The position numbers and the translations under genes are program-made. A stretch of 64,000 nucleotides of DNA from Asterias amurensis (Eukaryota; Echinodermata; Asteroidea; Forcipulatida; Asteriidae): positions 11,912,284-11,976,283 of the forward strand of contig NC_092654.1 of assembly GCF_032118995.1 (NCBI RefSeq). The letters run 5' to 3'. Positions 41,228 through 52,445 of this stretch are shown in pieces. How positions within the stretch are numbered: the first letter of the stretch is position 1; each line of letters opens with the position of its first letter. The notes under the pieces are model-generated. The model saw nothing but the letters and a program-made list of their open reading frames with translations. It had not been told where the DNA came from and searched no databases.

Positions 41228-41381
41228 TGGGTGCGTTCGTTTAGCTTCCCTGGGTCGACCCCGGTGTGTGGCGTTTTCTTTTTCCAGGACGAACGTGTTC
41301 AGATAATAACCCACGTTCGTCCTAAAAAAGAAAACCGCCACACGCCGGGGTCGACCCAGGGAAGCTAAACGAATGCACCCA
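41228..41381. mobile_element. 154-bp hairpin element
   Basis: The arms 'tgggtgcgttcgtttagctt' and 'aagctaaacgaatgcaccca' are almost perfectly paired inward through 'ccctgggtcgaccccgg' to a loop near 'gttcagataata'. No clear target duplication was found. The ends are reminiscent of hAT-type MITEs, which is only a guess. Confidence 0.8.
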
Positions 41382-42067
41382 ATGTGGACTCTATGATTAT
41401 TTCAATTTCAAGGGTGCCGTTCCCCTTTCCCGGTCCAGTGACGGCACCTGATGCACCATCCCGGTTTATTTTCCACCGAGAACTGTTACAGGGATTTACC
41501 CATGCGTTACTCAAGACGCAAGACTTTCCCTCGCCCCGATAAAATATTATTTGCAACTTGCAAGATCGGGCCCGATCAGTATAATACTTAACGCCAGTAA
41601 CCAGTAAAGATTCATGATTATCTTAGTATGTTATCCAGTGGCGTATTAAACATGGGTGGCTCTTTATGCAGTACGAATCTACCACTTTCGGTGCTTTACA
41701 ATGGGGAATTTGTTTTTCCAAACCGTGTCAAAACAGGGAATTATGTTTTATTTTTTGGAGATTGCAATTCTAAAGTGCAGAAAAAGTTGCCGATGGTGGG
41801 GGGGGGGGGGGCACCAGTATAAAAAGGTAAGTTTGATGATATTTCATGTGGTATAAAAAAAGACACTGTCTACCTGGTAATTAAGTAGAGAGTAATACAG
41901 ACAAAGGGCCTTCTTATGTTTACCTCCATGGCAGATTATCTTTAATACATGGATAAGGGGGGGGGGGGGGGGGGGTGGGGACGCTGAAAGCGGGCTTATT
42001 GAGGGGCCGGGAAATGCAAACGAAAACTACATCTATAATTAGCAACACAGTGAATCCCCCCCCCCCC

Positions 42068-42099
<32 letters not shown>

Positions 42100-42696
42100 T
42101 GCAGTGTGCCCCCCCTCCTAAAATAAAGTTGCTTAGTTGCGGCAACCTGCAGCGCTGCTGTATCTATGTTGATGGTTATGTTATGTATTGAATACTGCCT
42201 CTTACAGTCGGTAAAAATAATCACCATTGCACACAGCTTATACAAAGATATATAGGCAAAACATTAAACCTTATTTTATGATTTTTATATGCACTGGGCA
42301 AATGGACAGTACATTTACTCATTTGTTAACGAAAAAGCTTTTTTCTTTGTTTTCCCCTGGAGGGGGAAATTTATTCAAGTTTCTTCAATGTACAAAGCTA
42401 CACAAACTACTGGTAAAGCCAACTACTTATAGAACGATACTAAGAGAGAAATAGCAAATTGCAAAAACAGGAAGTTTGATGATTATGCAAGGCATTTAGT
42501 TTGTACATAGCAATACAAAAGGCTCCCATTTGGTATTGAACTTATCTAAGTTGTTATTCTTAACAAAGATAATTTTTTCCATTACAAAATAATGATTTAT
42601 TTCCTTTTTGATAAGAACAAATGAAGGCTTTCTGTCGTTCATCTTCATCCGATAATTATGAAAACGGCAAAGAATGAGAATTAAATTGAGAGCAGA
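41382..42696. other. Intergenic; long homopolymer runs
   Basis: Poly-G tracts lie near 41799 and 41958, and at 42056-42097 about 11 C are followed by some 30 A. No gene was recognised; the A run may be the tail of an old retroposon. Confidence 0.4.
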
Positions 42697-43015
42697 TCAT
42701 TTTCTATTAAGTTCACCAAACAGCTTGGTCGTGTTGTCAAAATAAATGTCAATGTTCCGTGTATTAGTCAACCAGTGTTTTATCTGACGCCAAAAATACA
42801 GAGACACCTTGCAATTACAAAACAAGTGGACTAGTGTCGCTTCTTCCATTTTTACAAAAAGTACACAGATTAGAATTCTTCCGACCAATTTTAGAAAGAA
42901 AGGGATTTACACCCAGTATTCTATGCACCAATCTAAACTGGAACCAACGTAACTTGGTGTCACATGTAAAAGCTTTAATTGGTAACGGGCAATGGTATGG
43001 TGGCCCTGAAGGGAC
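42697..43015 (-). pseudogene. LINE fragment, reverse transcriptase C-terminal zinc-knuckle region, frameshifted
   Basis: On the minus strand one frame reads 'KLRWFQFRLVHRILGVN', then C-T-F-C-K-N; after a frame change it continues E-E-A-T-L-V-H-L-F-C-N-C and Y-F-W-R-Q-I-K-H-W-L. This C-x2-C ... H-x-F-x-x-C pattern is the usual end of a LINE polyprotein. The upstream part is absent. It differs from the fragment near 31.1 kb, so a different LINE lineage is likely. Confidence 0.75.
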
Positions 43016-43107
43016 ATCGCACATCGCAAATATCTTTGCAAAATGTTTGCGAAATCACAAAATATCTTTGCAAATATTTGCGATATCGCAAAATATCTTT
43101 GAGATTA

Positions 43108-43340
43108 CAATGTATTCAATTACTAAAAGATCTCAGACCCGAAGCCCTTTTTGGGCATCTGAGAGGCGCAATGCAACAATGGTGTTTTTTTTTTCCTCTC
43201 ATAAGGCTCTTGCAACTTCGAGGATCAGGACCACATCGGATCCAATTTTTCACATATCTGTTATAATGGGCCTATGCATTGTTGTGATAGGCTACACCAA
43301 GTGAGAATACTGGTCTTTGACATACCAAAGGTGCCCAGGG
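43108..43340. mobile_element. Family B element, left end missing
   Basis: It runs from 'aaaagatctcagacccgaag' to 'aagtgagaatactggtcttt' and 'accaaaggtgcccaggg'. Confidence 0.65.
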
Positions 43341-44073
43341 CAAATATTAATAAAATAGGCCTGTAAACGTCCAAACCTTCGCCGATGCATTCTCTTTTTC
43401 CTACTACCAAGTTGCTTGTAACTTTAGGCAAGAAGTTCACAAAGACACATTGCTGTCGGGTACTTTCATATATAATTTGCATTTTATTTACATCATAATA
43501 TTTTGCAGCAGGTTACACTAATAATGGTACAAATTTAAATTCAAATCTATCTCCAGAGGGCGCTATTTATTTCTCTGATATTGTGCACCGCACTAAATGC
43601 TTACCACAACAACTAATGCTGAATTGAAAAAAAATAATATCCAAGCTGGACAGTTTACTTGGTCCAGAGTGTTCTCTTTTTGGATGACCTTTTCATACTT
43701 ATTAAAATAAATATTCAAAAGTCACCCAAAGTGAGAATATCCCGGACCGAGTCAACTGGCCAGCTTGGAACACTTATAGCAAACAAAATGTGTAATTTAA
43801 CTTTTACTGAGCCACTCTACCCAGAATGCTCCAAGTTTAACGTCAACAACCATGGATGTCATGACCTTCAAAAATCTTTGTATTTTCAGATAAAATGGTG
43901 GCCCATATTTGTTCAAGAGGCTTGTCACAGGATGTTTTATCTAACTTAGTGTGGTAAACTCTCCAACGCGTAGCTGCGTATTGAAAGGGTTGCGACATTT
44001 TGTAATGGCCACGTGGTTGTTGTACGGCATTTTGGTCCAAAACATAACCCAACCGCTGATCTACACTATCCGA

Positions 44074-44200
44074 ATGGGAGACTTGAGGCGCTAGGTGGCA
44101 GCAGACTACCCATATAAATTTCCATTGTTTACGTATGTCTGAGCATGCGCACATTACCGAGGTAAGTCTGCTGCCACAAAGCGTCCTGAAAGTCTCCCAT
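44074..44200. mobile_element. Family I foldback element
   Basis: The ends 'aatgggagacttgaggcgct' and 'gcgtcctgaaagtctcccat' face each other, with 'aggtggcagcagact' facing 'agtctgctgccac'. It is the cleaner of two copies; the other is at 3751-3899. The 175-codon minus-strand frame running across it (44370-43843) resembles nothing I know. Confidence 0.75.
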
Positions 44201-44587
44201 TGTCGACTACGGCTTTGACTGTTGCTAAGAACGTTGCTAAGGACGCCATATAATGCATGGTTGCAAGCAATCCAGCCGTACGTAGCCGTGACCTCCAATT
44301 CGGACATGGCCTGACAGTTTGAGCACAACCCAATGGGCAGTCTATAGTCTGGTACCTTGTATGCCCACATGTTTTTGGGGCGTGTTTTTTATTTTCAGAA
44401 AATGGCTTCCTGTCTCTACTCTCTCAATACATTAGACTGTAAAGCTATTTTGATAATGGGCATTTGACATTACGAAGAGACAGCGAATGTCTAATTTTTC
44501 GAATCGAAATTGGGCACTGGACGTTCACATAATATTGGAACAGCAGTGTCCATAAGGAAAATTAGAGATCCAATGTACCAACCGTAC

Positions 44588-44780
44588 CTGAATATCCAAT
44601 ATCGAAATATCAAAGTAGACATTTGATGTACAAGGCTACTTGAATGTCCAATGTCCAATATCGATATATCAAAGTAGACATTAGCTGTACAAAGCTATGT
44701 GAATGTCCAATGTCCAATATCGAAATATCAAAGTAGACATTCGCTGCACAAAGCTAAGTGAATATCCAGTGTCCAATATC
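44588..44780. repeat. 59-bp tandem repeat, about 3.3 units
   Basis: Full units at 44641-44699 and 44700-44758 begin 'tgaatgtccaatgtccaata' and contain 'atatcaaagtagacatt' and 'tgtacaaagct'. A shorter unit precedes and a 22-bp partial unit follows. Confidence 0.9.
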
Positions 44781-45895
44781 ATAAACAGCTCGAATGGAAC
44801 TCATAGCGTTTGCTTCAGCTCTATAATACCTAATTTGCATCTTGCTAGTTCATTCTATTTGAAAGGCACAAATGAGTATCTTAAATGATTCGTCACACAC
44901 TGGGAAGTCAAATTAATAATCGGTGAAAAAGTATTTTTGCTCAAGATTTCGACAGCTCATCTTTTGGCGCGCTGTGGAAAAGAATCCTGATGTATCTGTT
45001 GCAACAGGGAACGTTCTATTGCTTGTCTAAGACTTACTATGTGCACTACAGAAAGAAATTCAGATTCGTTATCATCTATTAAATTAACTAAATTGGCCTA
45101 TCATAGAAATAAACCATTCACAAATGAATGCAATTGTCCATAAGTCTGAGGCAAGATCATCCAACTCAATAAAATACTTCACAGTCAACTTTTTATGACT
45201 GTTTCTTCATCCCGGGAGGCAATATTTTCAGCAGTATAGAGTTGCCATCCACAACAATTTTAGCATAACGAAATTGCCACTTTTTTATAAATCGATTAAA
45301 AAAGGGAATCCTAAAAAAAGAATCAGAAAGTTGTTTATGATGGCAATTCTAAAGTGCAAAAGAAAAAGAATTGCGCCCGGGAGCGAGCCGTAACGGACAT
45401 CCTATAGCGCCCTCTACCGTCATAAAACATTACTTGTAGTTGTTGTAAAAACAAAAATACAGTTCAGCACTGTATGTTTCTTGTTGTCTTTTATAATAAA
45501 TAAAACATATCCAAAGCTGAATTGTTCGAAAAAGATACATATATATCAAAGGCACTCACTCATGGAATGTTTAAGTTCAATATTTGTATATTAGTTCATA
45601 CAAAAATTAAGTTGAGGCCGCATTGTTAATGTCAGAGTTTTTAAATGGTTGTGAAAAGGCACTCTCATTTATAAATGTTGGCATGGCCTACCTCTGGCCA
45701 TAGCATCCCTCATCAATTTCCAAATCTGACCAGTTCAGTATGAAGATTCAAATCATACTATTCCTGGACTTGTGTGCACCTTTTGAAAAAATAGGGTACC
45801 AGCATTTTGATGGTAACTGTCAATCCATCTATGACTGCGAGTCGTGACTTTAATAAAAAATTGCACAATGGAGTGTCATGACGTAGCGCACATCA
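44781..45895 (-). other. Probable 3' UTR and flank of RERG-like gene 2
   Basis: This lies past the stop of the minus-strand gene. No exon is recognised and I could not pick a convincing poly(A) signal. Confidence 0.3.
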
Positions 45896-46438
45896 TCAAT
45901 CCTGCTCATCTATGACGTCATGGAAATCGTTACTACCCAAGAGGCTTCCTTCCATCCCGCCTACCAGGGCAGACCTGCGTGCGTAAATGGGCGTGGACAG
46001 TGCAGCGAAACTCGTACTCCGCTCTCTCGGCTTTGGTGGGTTCGAATCCAAGTCCTGCTTCCCGACATTACTGGTTTTCCTTCTGAGTGTGAATTTCGGA
46101 GAGTTGGTGCTAGTCTTCTTCCTGTTCTTATGGTCCATGTACAGGCGCTCGAAGGCACCCACTACGTCGTCGTATGATTCTAACGTTGACACCTCCACGA
46201 AGGAACAGTTCATGGCCCTGGCCAACTCTAATCCTTCCTCTCTCTGGACGAGCCTGTCATACTCTAAGTCTTTCTTGTTTCCTACGATCAAGATGGCCTG
46301 GTCGTGGGAGCTGGACTTCCTACATCTCCCAGCCAAGAATGTTAGTCTTGTGACCTCTTCGAAGCTGCATCGGTCATTGATGGAATACGCGATGATAAAA
46401 GCATCGGCCCATTTCAGTTTCTCCTCGATTTTATCTTC
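45896..46438 (-). CDS. RERG-like gene 2, last exon
   Basis: A single 543-nt exon after 'tccatttgacag' codes E-D-K-I-E-E-K-L-K-W-A-D-A-F-I-I-A-Y-S-I, I-L-I-V-G-N-K-K-D-L and the long polar tail. Gene 1 has an intron before its last 62 codons; this gene has none there, so an intron was gained in one or lost in the other. Confidence 0.93.
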   Translation of the reverse strand, partial: EDKIEEKLKWADAFIIAYSINDRCSFEEVTRLTFLAGRCRKSSSHDQAILIVGNKKDLEYDRLVQREEGLELARAMNCSFVEVSTLESYDDVVGAFERLYMDHKNRKKTSTNSPKFTLRRKTSNVGKQDLDSNPPKPRERSTSFAALSTPIYARRSALVGGMEGSLLGSNDFHDVIDEQD

Positions 46439-49400
46439 CTGTCAAATGGAAATAAAATGAAAGTTTCTTAAAACTCGAAACAGGATTGAATTAAACACAG
46501 GACGGAGCTAATTGTGTCCCAAAACAAAAATCAGTTTTGCGGCATAAATGAAGTTATCTCAGTTAATATTTCGTAATGTTTGTCTTTCGTCTTCATAACC
46601 AGCAAAAGAAACTTTGAAAAACCACCAGAGTGTCGATTCAAGACTCACTCACTTGACAACCTTCATTGACTTCATCGTCGAGTGCGAGTTAAGTTAAACT
46701 TGAACAGTGGTCGACGTCTTCCGTTCTTCGAATGAACTGTCTGGATGCATCACTTTAAAGGCAACAGTGGACACTATTGGTAATTACTCAAACTATTAAC
46801 CATTAGCATATAACCTTTCTTGGTAACGAGTCATGGGGAGAGGTTTACAGTATAAACATTTGTGAGAAACTGAAGTGACAGTTTTCGAGAAAGAAATAAT
46901 TTTCCACGATTTTGATTTCGAGACCTCAGAATTAGATTTTGATGTCTCGAAATCAAGCATCTGAAAGTACACAACAGGGTGCCTTTTCTTTCACTATTAT
47001 CTCGGAACTTCGACGACCAATTGAGCTCAACTTTTCACAGGTTTGTTATTTAATGCATATGTTGAGATGCTACAAGTGAGCAGACTGGTATTTGACAATT
47101 ACCGATAGTGTCCAGTGTCTTTAAACGTACCAACATTCATGCACCAAACTGTCTGCACACTTTCTTTGTAAACCCACAGTTACTTTTGAAAAATAATGTT
47201 TCGGGGTCATACAATTAATAGATTTTGTAAATATTAATTATCAATCTATTCGAAACTGAGTCTCAGTTCTTCAACTTTAGGACTTCTAGGAGCGCCTCGT
47301 GAAAACTGGCAGCAAGTCGGTTTAGGAAAAAACGCAACCGTGTCGTGTCTTTAAGTGATGAGAGCGCCCTCTACCGCCGTTTCTGCCAGAAGGCTATCCG
47401 AATCGCTTTGGTCATTGGCTTCGGTTCTCTTTAGTTTTGTTCTCTCTACGTCACTGCGTCGTTACAAAGCTCTCAATCAAAACCAACACGCTTTCCCTGA
47501 CAGGCCTCGATTCTTGTCAAGTGTTTGCTCATAAGATAAATCCATTACATACCTGTCCTGCAGTATCTAGAATCTCAAAGTCAACAGGAGTTGATTCGGT
47601 CTCAAAGAACATCCGATGTTTGTAGATGTTTTCTGTGAAAGAGTTGATAAAAACATACCACTAAGGTTAGATAAAAAAAAAAACACAAAAAAAACACTGG
47701 ATGACCTTCTTACTCGGTTCAGTGTAAATGAGTTGGGGGGGGGGGGGGGTTGATTGTGCTTTTCATTATACCAGCATGGAACTTGAGACACTACGTCACG
47801 AGAAAGACATTACCGCCAAAGAGCTGTTGGTGCCTTTTATAATAGGCATCTGAAAGCACACAAATTTGTGCGACAAGGGTGTTCTTTCATTAGTCTCTTG
47901 TAACTTCGATGACCAACTGTCCAAATGTTTTCACAGATTAATTACTTTCTGCATATTAAATGTTGGGACACACCAAAGTGAGAATACTGGTCTGTGACAA
48001 TTACTAGAGGCGTCCAGTGCCTAAGCAAAACCAAAGGTGTCACAAAAAGTGTTCAAATTCAGTTCGATTTATACAGTCACTAATGGCACTCATCACAGAG
48101 GTCAGTAGCGACACCTGCGACCGACAAGTTATCACCTAATCTAACAATCAGTGTTTTATTTTCAGCGAAGAATTTCACCTTGAAAGGAATAAAATGTGAA
48201 TCTCGCGAGATAATACCACAACAAATATTGTGCCACAGCGCATCATGCGGAGAAGTTGGATTCTTCCAAAGTTGGATTCTTCTACCTCGTATTTATGAAG
48301 GAGAATGTGTATAATGTGGAAACCACGTCCCATTTACAATCTTCAAACTCCCGGGTTGAGTTGACCCGGATTCTGGTTCCGTGGGGTCCTGACCTAATCC
48401 CGGGTCAAGCTGACCCGTTACCCGGCAAAACTGACCAGGAAAGAGGACTAAAAACAAGCGGACAGATACTCAGTCAGTATGACCACGGGGGAGGTATTTA
48501 CTTCCTCCATGGTTGGACAAATGTCTTAGTAATTTTGACACAGAAACCGGGTCATGGAACCCAGAAATGGGTCAATCTGGCCCCACGGGACCCGGGTCAT
48601 TTCTGACCCGGAAGTTTTTCAGAGTGTACAATACGATCACATTTCGGTTACCGTAAATTGTCCCGAGATGGACCCAATAGAAGAAGTGTATCAACAGTTT
48701 AAGTGAACACTTTTCCCAAATTTTCTCCAAATTATGGTGCCAGCATATTCTAAAGGCAGTGGACACTATTGGTAATTACCCAAAGTAATTATTATCATGA
48801 AACCTTTCTCGATTACGAGTAATGGGGAGAGGTTGATAGTATAAGACATTGTGAGAAACAGCTCCCTCGAAGTGACATAGTTTTCGAGAAAGAAGTAATT
48901 TTCTAAGATTTTGATTTCGAGACCTCAGATTTAGAATTTGAGGTCTCGAAATCAAGCATCTGAAAGCACACAACTTCGTGTGACCATGGTGCGAAACGCG
49001 ATTGAGCTCAAACTTTCACAGGTTTGTTATCTTATGCATATGTTGAGATACTCCAAGTGAGAAGACTGGTCTTTGACAATTACCAATAGTGTCCAGTGTC
49101 TAAGAAGTGTTTTAGGCCCATGGCCTTCCATAAAAAACAGTACAATTAACAACGTTGTAAATCAAACAACATCCGACTCTTGCCTACTAAAGTTGCACTC
49201 CGAAATAGTCTACCTCTGCAACTCTGTCAACTGGGACCAGGTGCAAACTTGATAGAGCTACTTAAACAGAAACAAATTGCTTAACATTTTGTGCTAAGCA
49301 AGAAATGAGCAGAATACCACCAGTCACACAATTATTTACAGGTGGCATGGCAGTTTGACTGGTAAACTTATTCTGGTAACCAGTAATTTGTATAGATGAA

Positions 49401-51228
49401 AAGTAGCTGCTTAAATGCCACCTGTAAATATTGTGTGACTGGTGGTATGCTCATTTCTTGTTTTAATAGCACAAAATGTTAAGCAATTTGTTTCTGTTTA
49501 AGAAGCTCTATGAAGTTTGCACCTGGTCCCAGTTGACAGATGCAGAGTAGACTATTTCGGAGTGCAATTTCAGTAGGCAATAGTCAGATGTTGTTTGATT
49601 TACAACGTTGTTTATTGTAGCAGATATGAAATTGGGCTCTGAACTTTCACAACTTTTCTGTATACCAAAACCTGACATGAAGTCCTTTACAACAATTTGA
49701 CCATCTTCCCCTTACAAAATAGAAACACGTTATGTGTCTGGTTCGTCACCGCGCTCCCCCAACGGTCACACAACCTTCAACCCCGAGTTGAATTTTCGTA
49801 ACGATCATTTTTGCATTCGAAACGAATTTATGGAATTGACCAACGGAGTCCATTGGCGCTTCGAGTGAACAATACATATAGACAAGGTCAAACAACTTAT
49901 GTCTGCCAAGTTATTAACCATTGTTTGTGTCTGTGGTGATTAACCAAACACAACATGTAAACAACTCAGGCAGGTGAAATTAAATGGCTATTTATAGACT
50001 GAACTTAGCATACCTTGGCCCGATTTCACAGAGTTTCTTAACACAAAAAAATGTTAGCATGACATTTCTTCCTCGATATAAAACACGAGTACCAACCAAA
50101 TATTCTTCTGTTTTGCTTACCCTGGTAATCCGGTTTTTATCTAGGAAGAAATTTCATGCTAAGCACATTCTTGTGCTTAGCAGCTCTATGAAATTGGGCA
50201 CTTACCACTGTTCTAATTTATGTCATATTTTGATTTTAAAATCATTTAGGATTTTGTAACATCGGACCGAGCCCAATTTTATGACGCTGGTTGAGCGCAA
50301 AAAGTAGCTTTGGGCACAACAAAAATAGGCTTACCAAAATAAGGTTACCAGCCGAAACACATATCATTATAACATGGTATCCAGCCTTTTTTTCTAAGCG
50401 GAATATTTTCAGCGAAAATGCTCTGCTTAAATCAGCTCTATAAATGAAATTATGGTTTCAGTCGACAATTCAAAAACTAGTAATTGTATGTCTTCAAAAA
50501 AAAAGTCAGTTATTGAAATTATTGCGATTTTTGCATAGAAGTAGTTTTCTGTTTTAAAAGAAGAAAAGCTACAAAGACACCGTGTGAAAGCAATAATCTC
50601 TCATTTTATTATAATTGAACTGTTTTTCAAAGGGACGTGTCACATGTGACATTTAAGACACGTAAACATGACGTCGTCAAGTTGTGTAGTCTTTTTTTTG
50701 TGACCAGAGCATCAGTTATAGTCGCGAGATTGAGCCACTCGTTACTTGTTTATGTTTAATCAAGTGCGTATATACTTGTGCATCAGGCTAATATAATACA
50801 CATGTTGAACATCTTCATTCATTCTGGAAATGATTATAGACTTCCCTGCTCGAATCTCCAAATACCCCATAACACCAATCCTGTGTAACATGTATATACT
50901 TTTCTTATACAGACCTATCACCAAAAATGGCAGTTAGAAAACACGTGCTGTGAAATCTGTAAGTTATAGGCACCAAATCTATAGACCCTCATCATGCTGC
51001 CTCCATCTTGATCGAGTTCAGTGTTGTATCGAACAACAACAATAATGAACGACGCTAATAATTGCAGTTAGGAACCAGACTATTTTGTTCTTCCAGGTAA
51101 CAGTGATACCAATGGGAGAAATTCAAGATAGCTGTGCCGTGATTAAGGTATAGAAAGGACACGGTACATACCTAACGTTGGGTCATACTCGTAGATAAAC
51201 CTTCTCGTCACAAATCGCACAGTCATGG
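45896..51228 (-). CDS. RERG-like Ras-family protein, 5' partial, three exons seen
   Basis: Minus-strand exons 51228-51172, 47632-47553 and 46438-45896 join in frame to about 225 residues after the missing P-loop exon. Seen in order are 'TVRFVTRRFIYEYDPTLE' (switch I with Thr35), 'FEILDTAGQE' (switch II with Gly60 and Gln61), 'WADAFIIAYSIND', N-K-K-D and a changed base loop V-S-T-L. A Ser/Arg/Lys-rich tail of about 75 residues follows, ending H-D-V-I-D-E-Q-D, with no CAAX box. It should bind and hydrolyse GTP like other RERG relatives. Intron positions and phases match the plus-strand gene, so the two are probably duplicates. The first exon must carry the P-loop and end in phase 1; I did not find it up to 64000. 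Confidence 0.88.
46755..47124. mobile_element. Family A element in gene 2
   Basis: TTAA at both ends, with left end ttaaaggcaacagtggacac. It lies in the intron before the last exon. Confidence 0.88.
47553..47632 (-). CDS. RERG-like gene 2, switch II exon
   Basis: This 80-nt exon after 'ctttcacag' codes (E)NIYKHRMFFETESTPV and D-F-E-I-L-D-T-A-G-Q, then the donor CAG|GTATGT in phase 0. The canonical D-T-A-G-Q is intact. Confidence 0.93.
47830..48022. mobile_element. Family B right half
   Basis: It runs from 'ggtgccttttataataggca' through 'cacacaaatttgtgcgacaa' to 'gaggcgtccagtgcctaa'. The left half is absent. Confidence 0.65.
48349..48628. mobile_element. Foldback element rich in gacccgg
   Basis: 'gttgacccggattctggttc' with 'cgtggggtcctgacc' at the left faces 'ggccccacgggacccggg' and 'tttctgacccggaagttttt' at the right. 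Each arm is itself full of 'gggtca/tgaccc'. The left terminus is unclear. Confidence 0.6.
48750..49103. mobile_element. Family A element
   Basis: Left end taaaggcagtggacactatt and right end accaatagtgtccagtgtct. It lacks full TTAA on the right. The central hairpin is present. Confidence 0.85.
49149..49612. mobile_element. 464-bp element with long inverted arms
   Basis: The arms begin 'aacaacgttgtaaatcaaac' and pair for roughly 200 bp through 'ttgcactccgaaatagtcta', 'ggtgcaaactt', 'acagaaacaaattgcttaac' and 'ccagtcacac', up to a centre near 49370. Inner parts contain the family G 'gctaagcaagaaatgag' phrase. Non-coding. Confidence 0.85.
50018..50200. mobile_element. Family G element
   Basis: 'ggcccgatttcacagagttt' faces 'agctctatgaaattgggc', and 'gttagcatgacatttcttcc' faces 'ggaagaaatttcatgctaag'. 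It is an inverted-repeat element in intron space of gene 2. Confidence 0.7.
50201..51171. other. Gene 2 intron stretch, possible family G traces
   Basis: Phrases such as 'taggcttaccaaaataaggt' and 'tgctctgcttaaatcagctc' between 50270 and 50455 look like a worn family G relative. Nothing else is recognised. Confidence 0.3.
51172..51228 (-). CDS. RERG-like gene 2, switch I exon
   Basis: This 57-nt exon after 'tttaatttcag' codes (A)MTVRFVTRRFIYEYDPTL, donor TTAG|GTATGT. Size and phases equal exon 2 of the plus-strand gene. Confidence 0.92.
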
Positions 51229-51478
51229 CTGAAATTAAAAGGGAAAAAAAGCACTCGTTAAAAAAATATCATCAAATTCATTGATCACATAGTACTCGTC
51301 CAAAGCTGTAACTTCATTTCAAGCTATTCATCACGAATTATTTGTATTTTGTCACAAATTGATTGAAATACTATTTACAAATTGCTATCATTTTGTTTTC
51401 AAGATTTAAAAAACAAATAAAGTTGAAAAACAAGACTGAAAAGTGAATTTCATCGAAATACTATACAGTCTTAAACCT

Positions 51479-51650
51479 GATACTTCACGGAGATACGATT
51501 TTCTCCATGCCCCCTGATCATTGCCTTCGTGCCCTTGAAATGCTCAAGTAGAAATTTACAGTTTCCTCATGGTATAGGGTGCCCTTTACTAAAGGAGAAA
51601 ATGCTTTGGTGCCCCTGCCCTTGTCAAAAACGAAGCATAGAGGTCTGTAG
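51479..51650. repeat. Family F dispersed repeat
   Basis: 'gatacttcacggagatacga', 'tgccttcgtgcccttgaaat', 'gaaatttacagtttcctcat' and 'gaaaatgctttggtgcccct' recur in the same order in the copies at 55.4, 56.3 and 62.7 kb. Confidence 0.75.
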
Positions 51651-52311
51651 TCTTCGTTTGAGTGATTTTCTCTTTTTCGATATGCGCAAGAATGCACACT
51701 CTACTTCCCTCATTAAGCAGAAGTCCTGGAAAAATCAGGGTCAGGAAGGGCAATTAAAATTAAGTTTTCCAAGATGGTGCAAAGCCAGAGTTGATGGAAA
51801 CCCCAACAAAAAGGAAGGACGAAACTATAGCTCAATTGTTGACCGGTTTCCATACTGCGTCATCAGAAGAAAGTCTGAATGTCTTCTGTACCGAAATGGC
51901 GGGGGGGGGGGGGATAGAAAAATAAGCAGGGGTATCGGTTTGAGGTGAACACCTTGAACAAAACAAAATTAGCTTTTGAAGTTAACGCCGAGCCTAAGTT
52001 GACAGACTGTGTCTCCTTCAACATCACAACAATGGAAACATTGATGTTAAAAAAAACCTGTTGATTTACTGACAACGAATTGACCTATTGATTGATTAAT
52101 AATTGGTTATTAAATTTGCCAATATATTGACTGATTTACAGGTTTGCAAAGGCCTACAACATATTTGTTTGTTTGAACTGTGTATTTTCTCTCTTCCGAC
52201 CCCACCCCCTCCCATGGGGGGGGGGGTAAGCATGTCCCATGGTCCGTCCGATGAACTTTACCAAAAGGGACATCTGCTTACCAGGATGAGGTTATCAGCC
52301 AAACTTTCATG

Positions 52312-52445
52312 GCCCAATTACATAAGCACACACACTTGGTTAGCATGATATTTCTTCAATTTGGTTGGCAATCTTGTTTTTAATCGAGGAAGAAATTTCA
52401 TGCTAAGCAAATTTTTGTGCTTACAGGCTCTATGAAATTGGGCCC
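52312..52445. mobile_element. Family G element
   Basis: 'ggcccaattacataagcaca' faces 'ggctctatgaaattgggccc', with 'agcatgatatttcttc' facing 'gaagaaatttcatgct'. Confidence 0.7.

Noticed and set aside
42834..43304. 156-codon plus-strand frame
   Set aside because: It is antisense to the LINE fragment and then runs through a family B element.
43843..44370. 175-codon minus-strand open frame, the longest unassigned frame
   Set aside because: It crosses the family I foldback element, shows no domain that I recognise, and has no splice or promoter support.
46030..46050. tRNA B-box-like 'gggttcgaatcc'
   Set aside because: It lies in the coding exon of RERG-like gene 2 (antisense), with no A box or cloverleaf.
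45987..46460. 157-codon plus-strand frame
   Set aside because: It is the antisense shadow of the last exon of RERG-like gene 2.
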